A stretch of DNA of 64,000 nt from Ornithodoros turicata. Lineage: Eukaryota > Arthropoda > Arachnida > Ixodida > Argasidae. Below the pieces are notes generated by a model. The model worked only from the letters and a program-made list of their open reading frames with translations. It was not told the DNA's origin and searched no databases. The stretch spans positions 14,657,511 through 14,721,510 of the forward strand of contig NC_088210.1 in assembly GCF_037126465.1 (NCBI RefSeq), in the 5' to 3' direction. The translations under genes were made by a program, and so were the position numbers. Positions 44,356 to 55,370 of the stretch are shown here, in pieces (positions within the stretch are counted from its first letter, which is position 1; the number at the start of each line of letters is the position of its first letter).

Positions 44356-44621
44356 AAGCCTGAGCAATGTTTAGTTTCGTCTAGTTCGTGTTGCCCATTG
44401 CTCAGGCTCGTTTAATCTATTCTGATGAGAGCTGCATCGCTAGTAGCTAATGTTGTGACTGCCACGCAGGTTCTCTAGTTACATCTTCCGTGGGAGGGAT
44501 TTTCGACAGGCCAACTTAGAAATCGAGATTGAAATAGAAATTCGATACATTTAATTCGAAAAGGAAAATAAGAAAGTTACATCATATAGAACTCAGTCAT
44601 CAATCTAATTGATCCCTTCTC

Positions 44622-44694
44622 TCAATCTCTCTTTCTCTCTCTCTTGATCAAGCCTCTCCCTCGCTGATCAATTCTCTCTTTCTCTCTTTTTCTT
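44622..44694. repeat. TC-rich low-complexity tract
   Basis: Repeated CTCTCTTTCTCTCTCTCTTG words over about 70 bases. Confidence 0.85.
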
Positions 44695-44746
44695 TCGTAT
44701 TTCTCATAGTGGTACAAGCGTGGGTACAATCATCGGCAACTTGTCC

Positions 44747-44778
44747 GGAGGGAATAAGTTTAATAACTTATTCCCTCC
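44747..44778. other. Perfect 14-bp inverted repeat
   Basis: GGAGGGAATAAGTT, loop TAAT, AACTTATTCCCTCC. It is not followed by a T-run suggesting a terminator and has no known role here. Confidence 0.6.
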
Positions 44779-45072
44779 TTCGGTATCCCCTTTACAGATG
44801 TTTTTTTTTTTTTAATTATGCTAACTATATACAAGTAGATTTGTACGTAGATTCCCGGATGCATCACTTCTTCGCTATCGTTTTCCAAAGCATCACTACA
44901 ACAATGCCGACCTGATTTTTCTTTCTTCTATGCAGAACGTGGTCTCCATCCCTCACCACTGCCTGTAATTTGTTCCCGGTCTGATTTCCCTCTCCGTTCC
45001 CACTTGCCCTCTCTCTTCTACGGGTGCCATCGTGTTCATCATGTCCGGTGACGTCACAGCGTGAGATACAAG

Positions 45073-45510
45073 AAGAACAACTTTATTTTGTGATCATTTT
45101 TTGGGGAGTTTTTTTTTTAATTCCGTTTTAGCGCCGCGAAGCAACTGTGGCTATGAGCGTCGTAGAGACGTGGACAGATGGAGAGAGGACAGCAGGAAGG
45201 AGTTGGGGACAGGGGGGATTTAGTATGTGTCCTGGGCCGACTTCTGGAGGAATTGTGTCGACATTCGTCCTGGAAAGTCTTCGGAAAACCCAGGGAAAAA
45301 CCTCAGACAGCACAACCGGTGGTAGGATTCGAACCCACACCTCCCAGTCTTCAGGACGACCTTGACCAACGAGCGGGTCATACCGCTGGTGGGGAGTTTC
45401 GTCGCCAGGGGGCCATACCCTACCCTTTTGCTGGTGGTAATGTGGTGAAATGGAATAACGAGCCCTCTCTCACAGTGAGGACCGAAGCCCTACGGTGTCC
45501 GAAAAGGTCG
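45073..45510 (-). mobile_element. LINE 3' end, interrupted by a SINE
   Basis: AACAACTTTATTTTGTGATC at 45078 and CGTCGCCAGGGGGCCATACC, CGAGCCCTCTCTCACAG, CGAAGCCCTACGGTGTCCG after 45400 match the 3' region at 16983-17150. A SINE lies between them. Read on the minus strand it ends AAATAAAGTTG. Confidence 0.65.
45112..45389 (-). mobile_element. SINE family 1, full-length with target duplication
   Basis: Flanked by TGGGGAGTTT on both sides (45102-45111 and 45390-45399). On the minus strand the head carries GGTGTGGGTTCGAATCCTAC, a tRNA-like B-box. The body then gives CTGTCTGAGG, GACTTTCCAGG and GAAGTCGGCCCAGGAC, and it ends at a T-run on the plus strand (the A-tail). This is the best reference copy of family 1. 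Confidence 0.88.
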
Positions 45511-46085
45511 CAGATGAATGCATACGAATAGACCGGAAACGCATAGTGATACTGCAGTGTTGCAATAAAAATATCCATAGATTTCACTGCCGAATTTCTT
45601 TGGCTTCTATCGACAGCATTTGGCGTATATGTTACGCACATAATTTATAATTCATTTTGAACGCGAGAAGGCCAGCAGTATCAAGGGAAGCCAAGTACCA
45701 TCATGTTTCGTAGAATGCAAGTCCTCCACAGTAACACACGTGCAGTTGAGACTCTGCCCCATCTGTTCAAGAGAGCAGGACCATACGCAGAACTGTAACA
45801 AAGTACTTTATTATAACACTAGGTCAAGGTAACAACTGCACCTACACAGTGCAAGTACACAACATTCTCTGTGTGCTAACCACTTTTCCGACTATCCCGC
45901 CAACGCAGCGATGGTACAGAGAAAAAAAAAGAAGTGAGAAGATACCTGGCCTTAGTCCCTACCATTACTACACAGACACAGACATAGACAAACATCTTTC
46001 GCCCCTTCTGCCCTGGCCAATCTCCCTTAGTGGCTCACGGCCGTCATCTCATTGGATGAAGAAGAAGAAGAAGAAGAAGAAGGTA
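45511..46085. other. Unannotated DNA
   Basis: No gene is recognised. A (GAA)n tract sits at 46060-46081 just before a MITE. Confidence 0.4.
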
Positions 46086-46334
46086 CACTCTTAAAAACGA
46101 ACTTCACCACATAGCACGCCCCAAGCCAACAATCATCCCGAGTGACATCGTTCTCTCACATGATTTGGGGAAAACGGGAGGCGTACGCCTTTTTGTGACA
46201 ATTAACATTTCTGCATAAGTGTCACAAAAAGGCGTACGCCTCCCGTTTTCAACAAATCAAGGAAGGGAACGATATCACCCGGGATGATGGTTGGCTAGGA
46301 GCGTGCTATGTGGTGAAGTTCATTTTTAAGAGTG
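46086..46334. mobile_element. Foldback MITE, intact, TA duplication
   Basis: A 249-bp palindrome with ends CACTCTTAAAAACGAACTTC and GAAGTTCATTTTTAAGAGTG, flanked by TA. The core is GGGAGGCGTACGCCTTTTTGTGACAATTAACATTTCTGCATAAGTGTCAC. The loop differs from the AACAGC loop of subfamily A. Confidence 0.93.
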
Positions 46335-46960
46335 TAGTGAGTTCCCGACATAAGACGGATAGCATAAAAGATGACTCTGATACACAGGGTGGTGACATAC
46401 AGATGGAATCAGGTATAAAATGTAGTACGAAACCGTACACTATAAGCAAGTAGGTAGACGTGACGCTGTGTTGGAGAACGCCAATAGGGGATTGGTCCGC
46501 TACGAGCTAGAGGTTACCGACAAGTGTGTCGCAAGCAGTACAGACATGACGGAGGGCTTATGCGGCATTGGGAACTTCAACAAATTTGTAGTTTCACAGA
46601 AGCTCCTCGTTGCAAATTCACGTTGTCATACTAGCAGCATCGGGAACCGCTTGGAACTCGCTTTTCCTTATCTCAGAAGTTAGCGATTACCTTTAAATAT
46701 GCGGTGTGCTCACAGGGAACTGCATTCACGAACTGCATCGGCAATGTGGAGACAACTTCTGCACGTGCCCTATAAATCTTCCGCCCAACACAACTTGTGC
46801 AAACGAAAACTGAAAGTTGAAATTGAGAGGTCGTGCAATGTTAAATTTATGGTAAATCCCTGTCTGTAATCACAGATTGAATGGAGTTGAATCCTGGAGT
46901 TGAATATAGATATCGCACATTCATGTTGGGAGCTTCGTATACTCGCTAACTGCTTCATAT
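46335..46960. other. Unannotated DNA
   Basis: No gene or repeat family is recognised. Confidence 0.4.
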
Positions 46961-47840
46961 ACAGGGTGTCTTTCTTTTAGGCGATACAGATTTTCATTTA
47001 AAAAACTATAAGGGCTACAGACATGCTGATTTCACCTTTGGGCCGACGGACGTTCTTGGCCATATGTTGCTCGGCCGTCAAATGACTAATTACCTAAAAA
47101 TTGTTAATTAAATTTTTAGTTATATGAGCTACGAAGTTGTCCCAATGGGAACGCCTGTTCCTTTCGGTGACCTGATATCGTAGCCGTTTTCAGAACAAAA
47201 ATCCGTTCGGTAGATCGTCCGCAAAAAATTCGTGAGGGAACACCATTTTTTTACTTTATTTTGTTCATTGCGCATCTTCGGAGACGCGTCTTTCCTTCAC
47301 CCTCAATGTGAGATGGTGAAGGAGCCTCATGCGTCGAAGATGAACTTTAACTTGTGGAAACGAAACAAAAACACATGCATCAGGTGACCCTATGGGAACT
47401 GCCCTTATCTTGTGTTGCATTTCTGTTAGTCTTTTTCCAGGACGCAAGAGGCGACAGTGTGCTCTTTCACCCTCTCACATTGGGGGCAAAGGAAAGACAG
47501 GTCTCCGAAGATGCACAATGACTAAAATAAAGAAATACAAAATGGTGTTCCCACGAATTTTTTGCGAACAATTAATCTACCAATGGATTTTTGTTCTGAA
47601 AACGGCTACGATATCAGGTCACTGAAAGGAACAGATGTTCTCATTGGGACAACTTCGCAGGCTTTCATAATTAAAACGTTAATTAACGATTTTTAGGTAA
47701 TTAGTCATTTGACGGTCGAGCAACATATATGGCCAAGAACGTCCACCGGTACAGAGATGATAAAAGTGAAAACAGCATGTCTATAGCCCTTATAGTTTTT
47801 TTTATGAAAAATCCGTATCGCCTAAAAAAAGATACCCTGT
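46961..47840. mobile_element. Large foldback element, 880 bp
   Basis: Ends ACAGGGTGTCTTTCTTTTAG and CTAAAAAAAGATACCCTGT. The arms mirror for more than 300 bp (CTGATATCGTAGCCGTTTTC with its inverse, CAAATGACTAATTACCTAAA with its inverse). Even the middle has CTTCGGAGACG/GTCTCCGAAG. No coding capacity. The terminal ACAGGGTGTC is shared with the 22298-23188 element, but the arms are different. Confidence 0.88.
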
Positions 47841-48091
47841 ATATGGACAGGATGTCGCAGAATAAATAAGCACGTTAGAAACCGACGAGGTTTAACTCTG
47901 TACTATACACAGAAAGCGTCGACAATTTGTCCACCGGCAGGTCGGCAGGCAAAGTCGGCTGAGCCGTAAGAGCTGACTTTTCGAAAGTACCACATTTCCA
48001 GAAGGTGCTACCCGCAGGTAAAGCACATTCATTTTTTAGTCAATGCTACAGAGCATATAGGCACTCCTAAATACCACAGGTATAATTTGGA

Positions 48092-49907
48092 CTACGAAGA
48101 AACGGGCGAAACTCCGATGCTATACGACAACAACCGCCTGTCAAAAACGGGTGACGCCACATTCTGTTGAGACTGCACCGCCTGGCTGTTAACTACCGTA
48201 GGATTTGCTGTCGAAGAACTGCCATAAGGCGACAGTACGGCTTGACCACCCGTGCCGTAGTCTAGCGTCTGGTACTGAGGAACTGCTTGAACCGGAGCGG
48301 CGTACTGCGTCTGGTATGGACTGTTGATCTGGTACGGGGCACTGAAATCGGCTTGAAAAGGATCGCTGAACGCCTGCTGACTCGTTTGCTGGTACGGGTT
48401 GAAGAGGGTCGCGGGCAGTTGTAGACCGCTGTACGGCTGGTACGAATTGACGGGTTGCGGCTGAATAACTTGCGGCCGAGTTTGCTGCGCTGGCGGTGGA
48501 GAAGCCGTTGTCACCTGCGACGCCGTTTGAATTGCCGGTTGCTGGTTCGGTTGCGCTTGGGCAACGGCTCCGAACTGGTTCGCGGGGAAAGGTTGGTATG
48601 GCTGGAAGGTCTGTGGCGCATATACATTAGCAGGTTGCGGTTGCTGTTGAAATGGGGTGGTGGGAAACGACCTAATGAAATTGTTGTACTGTTGGAATAG
48701 TGGTTGCGAGCCGGTAAAATTTACTGGAGGTGGAGGCGGAACAGCAGGAACGTGCTCGAAAGAGCTCGTCAAGTTATGGCCAGGTATCGGAACGTTGAGG
48801 ATGGACAAGTCAACGGAGTGATTGTAGCGCGGTGGGTACACCTCGAGGGAACTCGCTGGCGTTCCTTGCTGTACCAGACTGTGGTGCTGAACAGGCTGTT
48901 CAACCGGTTGCTGAACAGGCTGTTCAACCGGTTGCTGACTGAGCTGCTGAGTCACTTCCTCTGGCTGGGACTGGACTTGAACTGGCGGAGGCAAGATTGG
49001 ACCAGACGAAACAGGATGGAAAGGTCTGAGCGGCTGCTGAAAGAAAGGCACCTGGGACTGGAAATCTTGCTGATTGCTTCTAGGCGGGGCATTGTAAATC
49101 TGCTGGTGTGCAACTTGCTGAGTATTTCGGGGTAACGATGGGGAAAGCTGGTACTGCGAAATTTGCTGACCGCTGAACGATGATCCGTGTGTTTTCAAGA
49201 AGGATTGTTCAGCGGACGGGAAGGTTTGAGTCGGTTCTTCCGGTTCAGGCGAAGAAGTTACCGCGTACGAAACAGGAGCAACGGGCGGCGGTGTAGCCAG
49301 GGTAACGTGGTGCTGTGGTCGCAGCTGCGGTCGCAGCTGTGGTCGCAGTTGCTGGTCGCTGTGTAGTCGCAGCTGTTGGTCCAGGAAATGTGGGACACGG
49401 ACGACTTTCACTCTGCGGCGTCTCGGAGGCTCGACGGGCACGGCAGGACTTTGAACCTCAACGGGCACGGCAGGATTCTGCACCTCAACGGGAGAATAAA
49501 CGTCCAGAGGACTTGGCGTCGTGGGTCGTCGCGTGCGACGTACTGCATTCAACCTCCGCGGAGGAAGTTCCGGTCGAGCTTCGGGTTGCTGCACAGCACG
49601 GGGGGCTTGTTCCACGATCTGTTGCTGCTGTGGGCGCTGAAACTGGCGCCGTAACTGAGGCTGACGTCGTGCTTGAGGAAATTCCGGAGGCGGCACAGTG
49701 ATCGTTCCCTTTGGCTCGGGGTCCGGTACCTTGACGGCTTTCCTGCCGCTAATGCGCTCACCGTATCCGTCACCAGGGAGGCCGTGGGTTGTATCCACGA
49801 GCCGGGGAGACACGGTGAACAGACGCGGGCGAGGAGGTGGTGGAGGAGGCAGAGCGTCGGGAAGAGGAGTTTCGGTCGTCGTGGTAGTGGGCCTCCTCAG
49901 GCGCTTT
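48092..49907 (-). CDS. Cuticle gene 3: Pro/Gln-rich secreted-type protein, last exon
   Basis: The minus-strand exon encodes at least 604 residues from an acceptor CCAATGTTGCAG (AG at 49908-49909). It is phase 2, beginning ..A-KRLRRPTTTTTETPLP. It continues with Pro-rich segments, EQPVQQPVEQPVQ repeats and many Tyr-Gln-Pro words. It ends DRRLLSYSIGVSPVSS at the stop 48092-48094. No RR chitin-binding domain is visible. The LLSYSIG tail is shared with genes 1 and 2, and the gene lies next to gene 2 in the same direction, so a cuticular structural role is inferred. The frame is open upstream to an ATG at 49987 (MPMLNDMFHAIYHFLF), a possible but less convincing start. No first exon was found. Confidence 0.75.
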
Positions 49908-49987
49908 CTGCAACATTGGTAGAATATTGGTATGTTGGTAAACAGGAAGTGATAGATGGCGTGAAACATGTCATTTAACATTGGCAT

Positions 49988-51725
49988 GAAACAGGGCTGT
50001 TATTATGAGACACATGTTCGAGACAAAAGAAAGTAATTTACACATTTGTTTCCTGTCTTGTATCACTACTGAATCAAAAATGAATGGTGAAATCTCTCCG
50101 AAGGATAAGTCCTTATGTATAAATTTTCAGGTGGGACAGAGCAGACGTATATATCTTCGATTAGCTGCCCTATGATTGGCATTCGTGAACTGCTGAAGAA
50201 AATGTGTAGCTTTCTCTGCATCTATGCATACATACAGCGCCATCCCCACCATTCTCTTAGGACAGATGACTAGCACAGACATTATTTATAAAAAAAAACA
50301 TCACGGGTATATACACCCATTCCAGACATACTCAGAGCGAGACAAATTAAGTAATATTTTGACAATTACGCAATTAGTGTAGCGCACACGCTTCGCGCTT
50401 GTTCGAAAAAGATGTCCAAAATAAAACGAGCCCGCACGCGGGGGTATATAGTTTTCCGGGACATAAATTTCATTAATTACAGTGAACGTACAGTTTAGAC
50501 GTACATTAAATTTTTATCGGAAAAAAAAATTGAAAAAGAAGCTGATCATTCAAAGTGTAAGACTGGGAATGCCTCTGCCTCTTTACGACAGCTATACTAT
50601 GCTATACTATGATTTGTTGCAATTGTTCGTATTATCATTATCCTGAAGATTAAATTACTTTCATCGTGTTAATATTATTAACACTTGAGGCCATGCACGG
50701 TAAATTCAAATTCATTTGATTCGTGTTTTCTTCGTGTTTCTTCTTCTTTTTTTCGCCCAGCCTTACATTTTGAAGCATGAGGTGGGCTGTGCGGGGAGCT
50801 TCTTCTACAATTTTGTCTCGATAAAAATTTAATGAACAGACGTACGTAATTCACAATGCGAAGACTTCTATTGAGGGAAGCTACCTCTACCGCTGAGGCA
50901 GTGTTAGCGGACTGGACGAAGACTTCTAGACAGGCGACAGAAGTAATAAAAATATTTAAAAAATAAAATCCACCTATGCGCCCGAAATATTTCCAGCACA
51001 CGACTTATAATTGCTCTTGCGCAATTATTCTTATAAGCCTGTCTGCGAGTGTGGTTGTTCCAACACAGGAATCCTTCGTCCTTACTATTATTCCTACCAA
51101 AAAGTTCTTACCAAATGGGGTCATTTACACGGGGGAGGAAAAGCGAAAAACTAAATACTAGGAAATAACATAAAGGAATAACCGCCTTCATTGCTTTTTA
51201 CTCTTTCGAGTACTGGCTCTCTACGCACCAAAGCCAATCTTTCTCTCAAAATAACTCGTGCACCCATATATCGTGGTGTATGAAAAAGGGCCCAAATTTC
51301 GCGCAATGGCGAAATGGCAGTTCACATTCAACTTCTACGTCTAGCCTATTTATTGCTATTTATTGCCTATTTATTGTATAGCCTGTCTAATTGAGCTGTG
51401 TTGTTTGACACCGTATGTGTGTTCCGGCGCAACACGTGTACATAGGTGCTTCAAATGGATGTCCTGTATACGGACCACTCTGGAACAGCGTGAGCGAACT
51501 TGGTGCAACTTTGGATTCATCGAAAAAGAATGAAAGTTCTATTTTTCTCAACAAGAGTTGCTTCGGATTCTCCGGGCATGCCCTAGTGGAAAACAGACCA
51601 GTATACTATCATGTGAACATAGTTTTAGCATATTGTATAGTTTAGTATCATAATAGGGAACCGAAACACAAGCGGACGACTGCGTGCAATACTATCAGCC
51701 GATATATCGAGCAGCATAATTCAGC
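49988..51725. other. AT-rich region between genes 3 and 2
   Basis: It holds the 3' flank of gene 2 and probably upstream parts of gene 3. A 107-codon minus-strand frame (50678-51001) has no domain. No RR-type coding sequence is visible, so gene 3 does not appear to have an RR exon here. Confidence 0.45.
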
Positions 51726-51731
51726 TTTATT
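51726..51731 (-). terminator. Poly(A) signal of cuticle gene 2
   Basis: AATAAA on the minus strand (TTTATT on plus), in the context CAATAAAGCTG. It is about 140 bp after the gene 2 stop and has the same context as the gene 1 signal. Confidence 0.7.
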
Positions 51732-51871
51732 GTAAACGAAAAGACGGGAACGCACTGTAGAATGCCCGGTGACATATATTCCATTGCAGCCATCAGCTGG
51801 CCACCAAACCCCCGAAATTGATCTTTAATGATATTCGACCCGTGAAAATGTTTCACAAAACAAACAAGTTG

Positions 51872-52735
51872 TTAATTCTGTCTCGTACCGATATTGTACG
51901 ACAAAAGGCCAACATTAATGTATGGTTGACCGTGACTCCTCTCTCTGTACCTTTTCCTTAGAGGACGTCTGTGCTGAACAGGCGGTTCACCGGGCTGTTC
52001 ACTGTCAGCGTCTTCAACGGGCTCCTCAAGAGCTACCTGGAAAGGCTGCCTGGCTTCTGGCTGAAGGACCTGCTGCCGATGCACAGACTGTTGCCCGACG
52101 AAACGCGTGGGATACAATTGCTTGTGGACGTCTTCTGCCGTCTTAGGCCTAGAAATGGCAGCGTCATTGTGACTAGAGTACTCAACGTTTGAGTACTGCT
52201 GAATGGACGCTTGCTGAACAGGTTGCTGCTGATGTTGACGTCGCTGTTGAAGAGGTGGAGACTGAACAGGTGCGGGCTGAACGGCCGACTTTGGTGTCGT
52301 CACGTCGTACTGGTCTGAGGAGGGCGCATCGTCCTTGATGATTTCGTCTTTAACGATTTGGAAGCCATTTTTACCGGCCGTATAGTGCACCTTCCTCCTG
52401 CGTCCCCTGGTGTCGACGTACCCGTACGAGCCCTGTACGGTACCGTCTGTGAGCCTAACTTCCTCCCTGTAACTCTGGCCGGCGGGTCCGGTTCCCGTGT
52501 CGTAGCCGAACTTGTAGTCGCCTTCCAACTTCTCGCCAATGTTGACGTAGTGGACAGGCGCTGGAGGGTAGTAGTAGGACGGGGCCGGAGTGGTGGTGGT
52601 GGACTGTACCTGACCGCTGTACGGAGGGTTGTAGTAGCCGTTCTGTTGTGGTGCTGTTTGAGCCGCTGTCGGTTGTTGATAGAACAGCTGTTGCTGCTGA
52701 CAGCTGCTCCACGCTACGAACCATGTGGTGAAGAC
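51872..52735 (-). CDS. Cuticle gene 2: RR chitin-binding protein, last exon (5' partial)
   Basis: The exon encodes 287 residues from an acceptor TTGCAG (AG at 52736-52737) in phase 0. It begins VFTTWFVAWSSC then QQQQ, the hydrophobic remainder of a signal peptide whose first few residues come from a separate exon. This is the same gene structure as gene 1. The RR region is at exon residues 70-130 (LEGDYKFGYDTG, YREEVRLTDGTVQGSYGY, YTAGKNGF). A Gln-rich tail follows, with an acidic EEPVEDADSEQPGEPP patch, an Arg-rich RRPLRKRYRER patch and the C-terminal LLSYNIGTRQN. The known family role is chitin binding in cuticle. No convincing ATG-plus-donor exon was found upstream as far as I could check. 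Confidence 0.9.
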   Translation of the reverse strand, partial: VFTTWFVAWSSCQQQQLFYQQPTAAQTAPQQNGYYNPPYSGQVQSTTTTPAPSYYYPPAPVHYVNIGEKLEGDYKFGYDTGTGPAGQSYREEVRLTDGTVQGSYGYVDTRGRRRKVHYTAGKNGFQIVKDEIIKDDAPSSDQYDVTTPKSAVQPAPVQSPPLQQRRQHQQQPVQQASIQQYSNVEYSSHNDAAISRPKTAEDVHKQLYPTRFVGQQSVHRQQVLQPEARQPFQVALEEPVEDADSEQPGEPPVQHRRPLRKRYRERSHGQPYINVGLLSYNIGTRQN

Positions 52736-53568
52736 CTGCAATGAATCGTGACAAAATGTAATCGGACATTTTTTTTTTTTTTTTCAGGGATATATAGTTT
52801 CAATGCTGAGATGGAGACAGGAAGCGAAGCTCTGAGGGTAAAAACGGTACATGCACAAACGCGTCCGTTGCTATTTTTGATTGATTGATCGATTGATTGA
52901 TTTGGAAAAAAATAGAGACGTTGGTCTCGAGCCAGTCGGGACTGGCTACTCCAGGACGCGTTATTCGGGAAGGGGAGGGAAACACACTTTGAAACGGAGT
53001 GGATGAAAACATCACCACAAAACTTGGCACCAAAAGCAACACTGTAGGATAGTCCAGGTGCTATTTTTTTAAGCGAACGCGTTCTTAGTCTTTCATGGAA
53101 TTGATTAATGTGATGTTGTAAATTCTACGTAGTTGCACAAGATAATGCAAATATGGCTAAAAAAAATATAGGCAACCGTGAGTAGCTCCGTCACGCCGAA
53201 TGACTTTTGCTCTATTTTGCAGAAACTTATCTTCAGCAAAAAAAAGAAAAGAAATCGAAAATCAAATAACGAGACGGAAACACACTTCAAAGTAGAAAAC
53301 ATTGCACAAACTATTCCGTCCATAAAAGCGAGAGCAAGTACGTAGCCGCACTACAGTGGATTCACCATGAAAAGAATTTAGTTGCTTACAACTGGATTAT
53401 TTATGCCTCCTCGAACTGTGATCGTAAGAACATCTTGCAACATCGAGACGTATAGCCGGTGTAGAAAAGACACTCGTGACTTGCCGGCACACCACGAGAG
53501 ATGAAAAACTACATAGGGTAATCCACGATACTGAATTTATCAGCAGAGAACCGCCGTGGCAACAAGTT

Positions 53569-53636
53569 TAGCAGACGACGCGCCGCTCCGTGACGCAGGT
53601 GTTGGCCTACGTCACGGAGCGGCGCGTCGTCTGCTA
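53569..53636. other. Perfect 27-bp inverted repeat (GC-rich hairpin)
   Basis: TAGCAGACGACGCGCCGCTC...GTGACG (53569-53595) is exactly mirrored at 53610-53636 around a 14-nt loop, CAGGTGTTGGCCTA. It is much more GC-rich than its surroundings. It sits next to repeat T copy 2. Confidence 0.8.
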
Positions 53637-53662
53637 CATAAGTTCGCATCACTATGGGTGAA

Positions 53663-53815
53663 CGGGGAGGGATATGTTTATTAAGAAAAAAGAAAGGGAT
53701 GGTCAGCCAGACGGAGGTCGGCTTGCTATTCAAAAAAAAAAAAAAATGAAAATGAGGAAGAAAAGAAAAGGGGAAGACAAAGAAGAAAATAAATGGGAAA
53801 TAAGAACACAAAACT
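53663..53815 (-). repeat. Retroelement 3' tail repeat T, copy 2
   Basis: GATATGTTTATTAAGAAAAA, CAGCCAGACGGAGGTCGGC and TTGCTATTC match 30662-30830. Read on the minus strand it ends AATAAACATATCCC. Confidence 0.6.
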
Positions 53816-53888
53816 AAAACTTAATACTGGATCACAGTCACATCCATCGTTATCGAGGATATGGCGACAACAGCCAAGCAGCACAACG

Positions 53889-54005
53889 TCATGGACCAAT
53901 ATTGGCTAGATATTGGCTAGATATTGGCAATAGTGGTCCAACAATGGTCCAGTATCGCGCCAGCATTGCCGACATCCAGCCAATATTCGGCCAAGATGTG
54001 GTGCT
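53889..54005. repeat. CCAATATTGG-type repeat, copy 2
   Basis: ACCAATATTGGCTAGATATTGGC, AATAGTGGTCCAACAATGGTCC, CCAGCCAATATTCGGCC and CCAAGATGTGGTGC resemble 24885-25075 in word content and in the right end. It is shorter and more diverged. Confidence 0.65.
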
Positions 54006-54707
54006 GCTTGGGCAGCAGTATCTGCTTTGTCTGGCATCCCTCCGTGTTTGTAGAACCGATTCTGCATTAAAAATACTCAAACTTTTTCCTCATCAATTAT
54101 AACCGTTCCGCATGCCACTTACAAACACGGCGCACCCGATATGGTACCCCCACGCCTCTCCCTCTCCACATTTTCCAGTCATGCGGCGTCAAGCGACCGT
54201 AAACATGAGCGCTCCAGAATCTTCCATGCATCGGCATGCGACACGCTAACCCGCTTGCTATCGATAAATACTTGAACGCATTCCTTCACAGCCAACTGCT
54301 CGCCTTGACACACCCGATGAAAAAAAAAAAGTATATATGTACATATATATATGCATAAACAAATAGCTGAAAGAAAGATAAAGTGGTCGGGAAGATGGCG
54401 AGGACAAAAAGGGGGCAGGGAGTCCGACAATTTCAGAAAGGCCGCTTTAATTACTCGTGGCTAACGATGGGTTCCACGCTAATAAAATTCCTCGCGGGTC
54501 TCATTTAATTGCTGTTTTGCATCTTGCGTCAGAGAAATCCGTGACCCGCTCTTGAGTGAGCGTGGTATGGTAGCGTGTCAATTGGAGGATCACTGTGGTC
54601 TGCACAATGCCGCCAGACTGCCAAATGGGCTGCCAATGCCGCCGTGCTCTCTCAAGACGTGGCCCTCTTGCGGCAGCCCAGTAAAGTGTTGCCTTTTGTC
54701 CCACGGG

Positions 54708-55192
54708 CAGTGATGGGCAAGGTACCACAAAATTGTACTTTAAGTAAAGTACCAAGTACCTAGCACCTATTATACTTTAAGTATACAGTACAAAGTACCA
54801 CACCACAAATGTACACTTCAAGTAAAGTTAGAAAATCATTTGCAAAGTATTTTAGGGTGCTCATAAAGTACATTAGAAATCTAGATAGTATCACTGCTCG
54901 TGTCAACACTTGGTAGTGATAAAACGTGAGGTAATTATGCTTCGACTGTTATCTTTAGAAAGGTTTCAGCTAGCATTTTTGCAAAGTGCTAGTTAGAAAA
55001 CATGAATAGTTTTGCGATTGTATTACCAATTGGGTACTTGAGTACTTTACAGGAAAGTACCGAAGAAAAGTACTCGAAGTACGGTACAAAGTACACAAAT
55101 TGAAATGTACTTTAAGTAAAGTACAAGTACTGAGAAATGTACTTAAAGTAGTACCTGCGTATAGTTGGTACTTCAAGTACTTCCCATCATTG
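54708..55192. mobile_element. hAT-like MITE, 485 bp
   Basis: Ends CAGTGATGGGCAAGGTAC and GTACTTCCCATCATTG, with flanks CCCACGGG (54700-54707) and CCCGCAGG (55193-55200), 6 of 8 matching. The interior is full of TACTTTAAGTA and AAAGTAC words that can fold. CAGTGxTGGG ends are common in hAT elements. Confidence 0.7.
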
Positions 55193-55370
55193 CCCGCAGG
55201 CGTGTCTCGCTTCTCCGGACGCCGCAGTACCCCTCCCCCTTTACTATCCGGATATAGCGAATTTCCGGATAAGCGTATCAAGACTGGGAGTGCGTGCAGT
55301 TTCTTGTTCCAGAACGTCTCTTGTTCCCGCAGAACGTCGCAGATGATGGACCTTCGGACATCAACGCCCA

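Noticed and set aside
48455..49978. Plus-strand frames opposite cuticle gene 3 (up to 143 codons)
   Set aside because: They are antisense shadows of the Gln/Pro-rich exon, giving Leu/Arg/Val-rich residues without any domain.
53638..53649. ATG-CGA-ACT-TAT as first exon of cuticle gene 2
   Set aside because: The following GTAGCA is a poor donor and the site abuts a hairpin and a repeat. It was kept only as a weak candidate.
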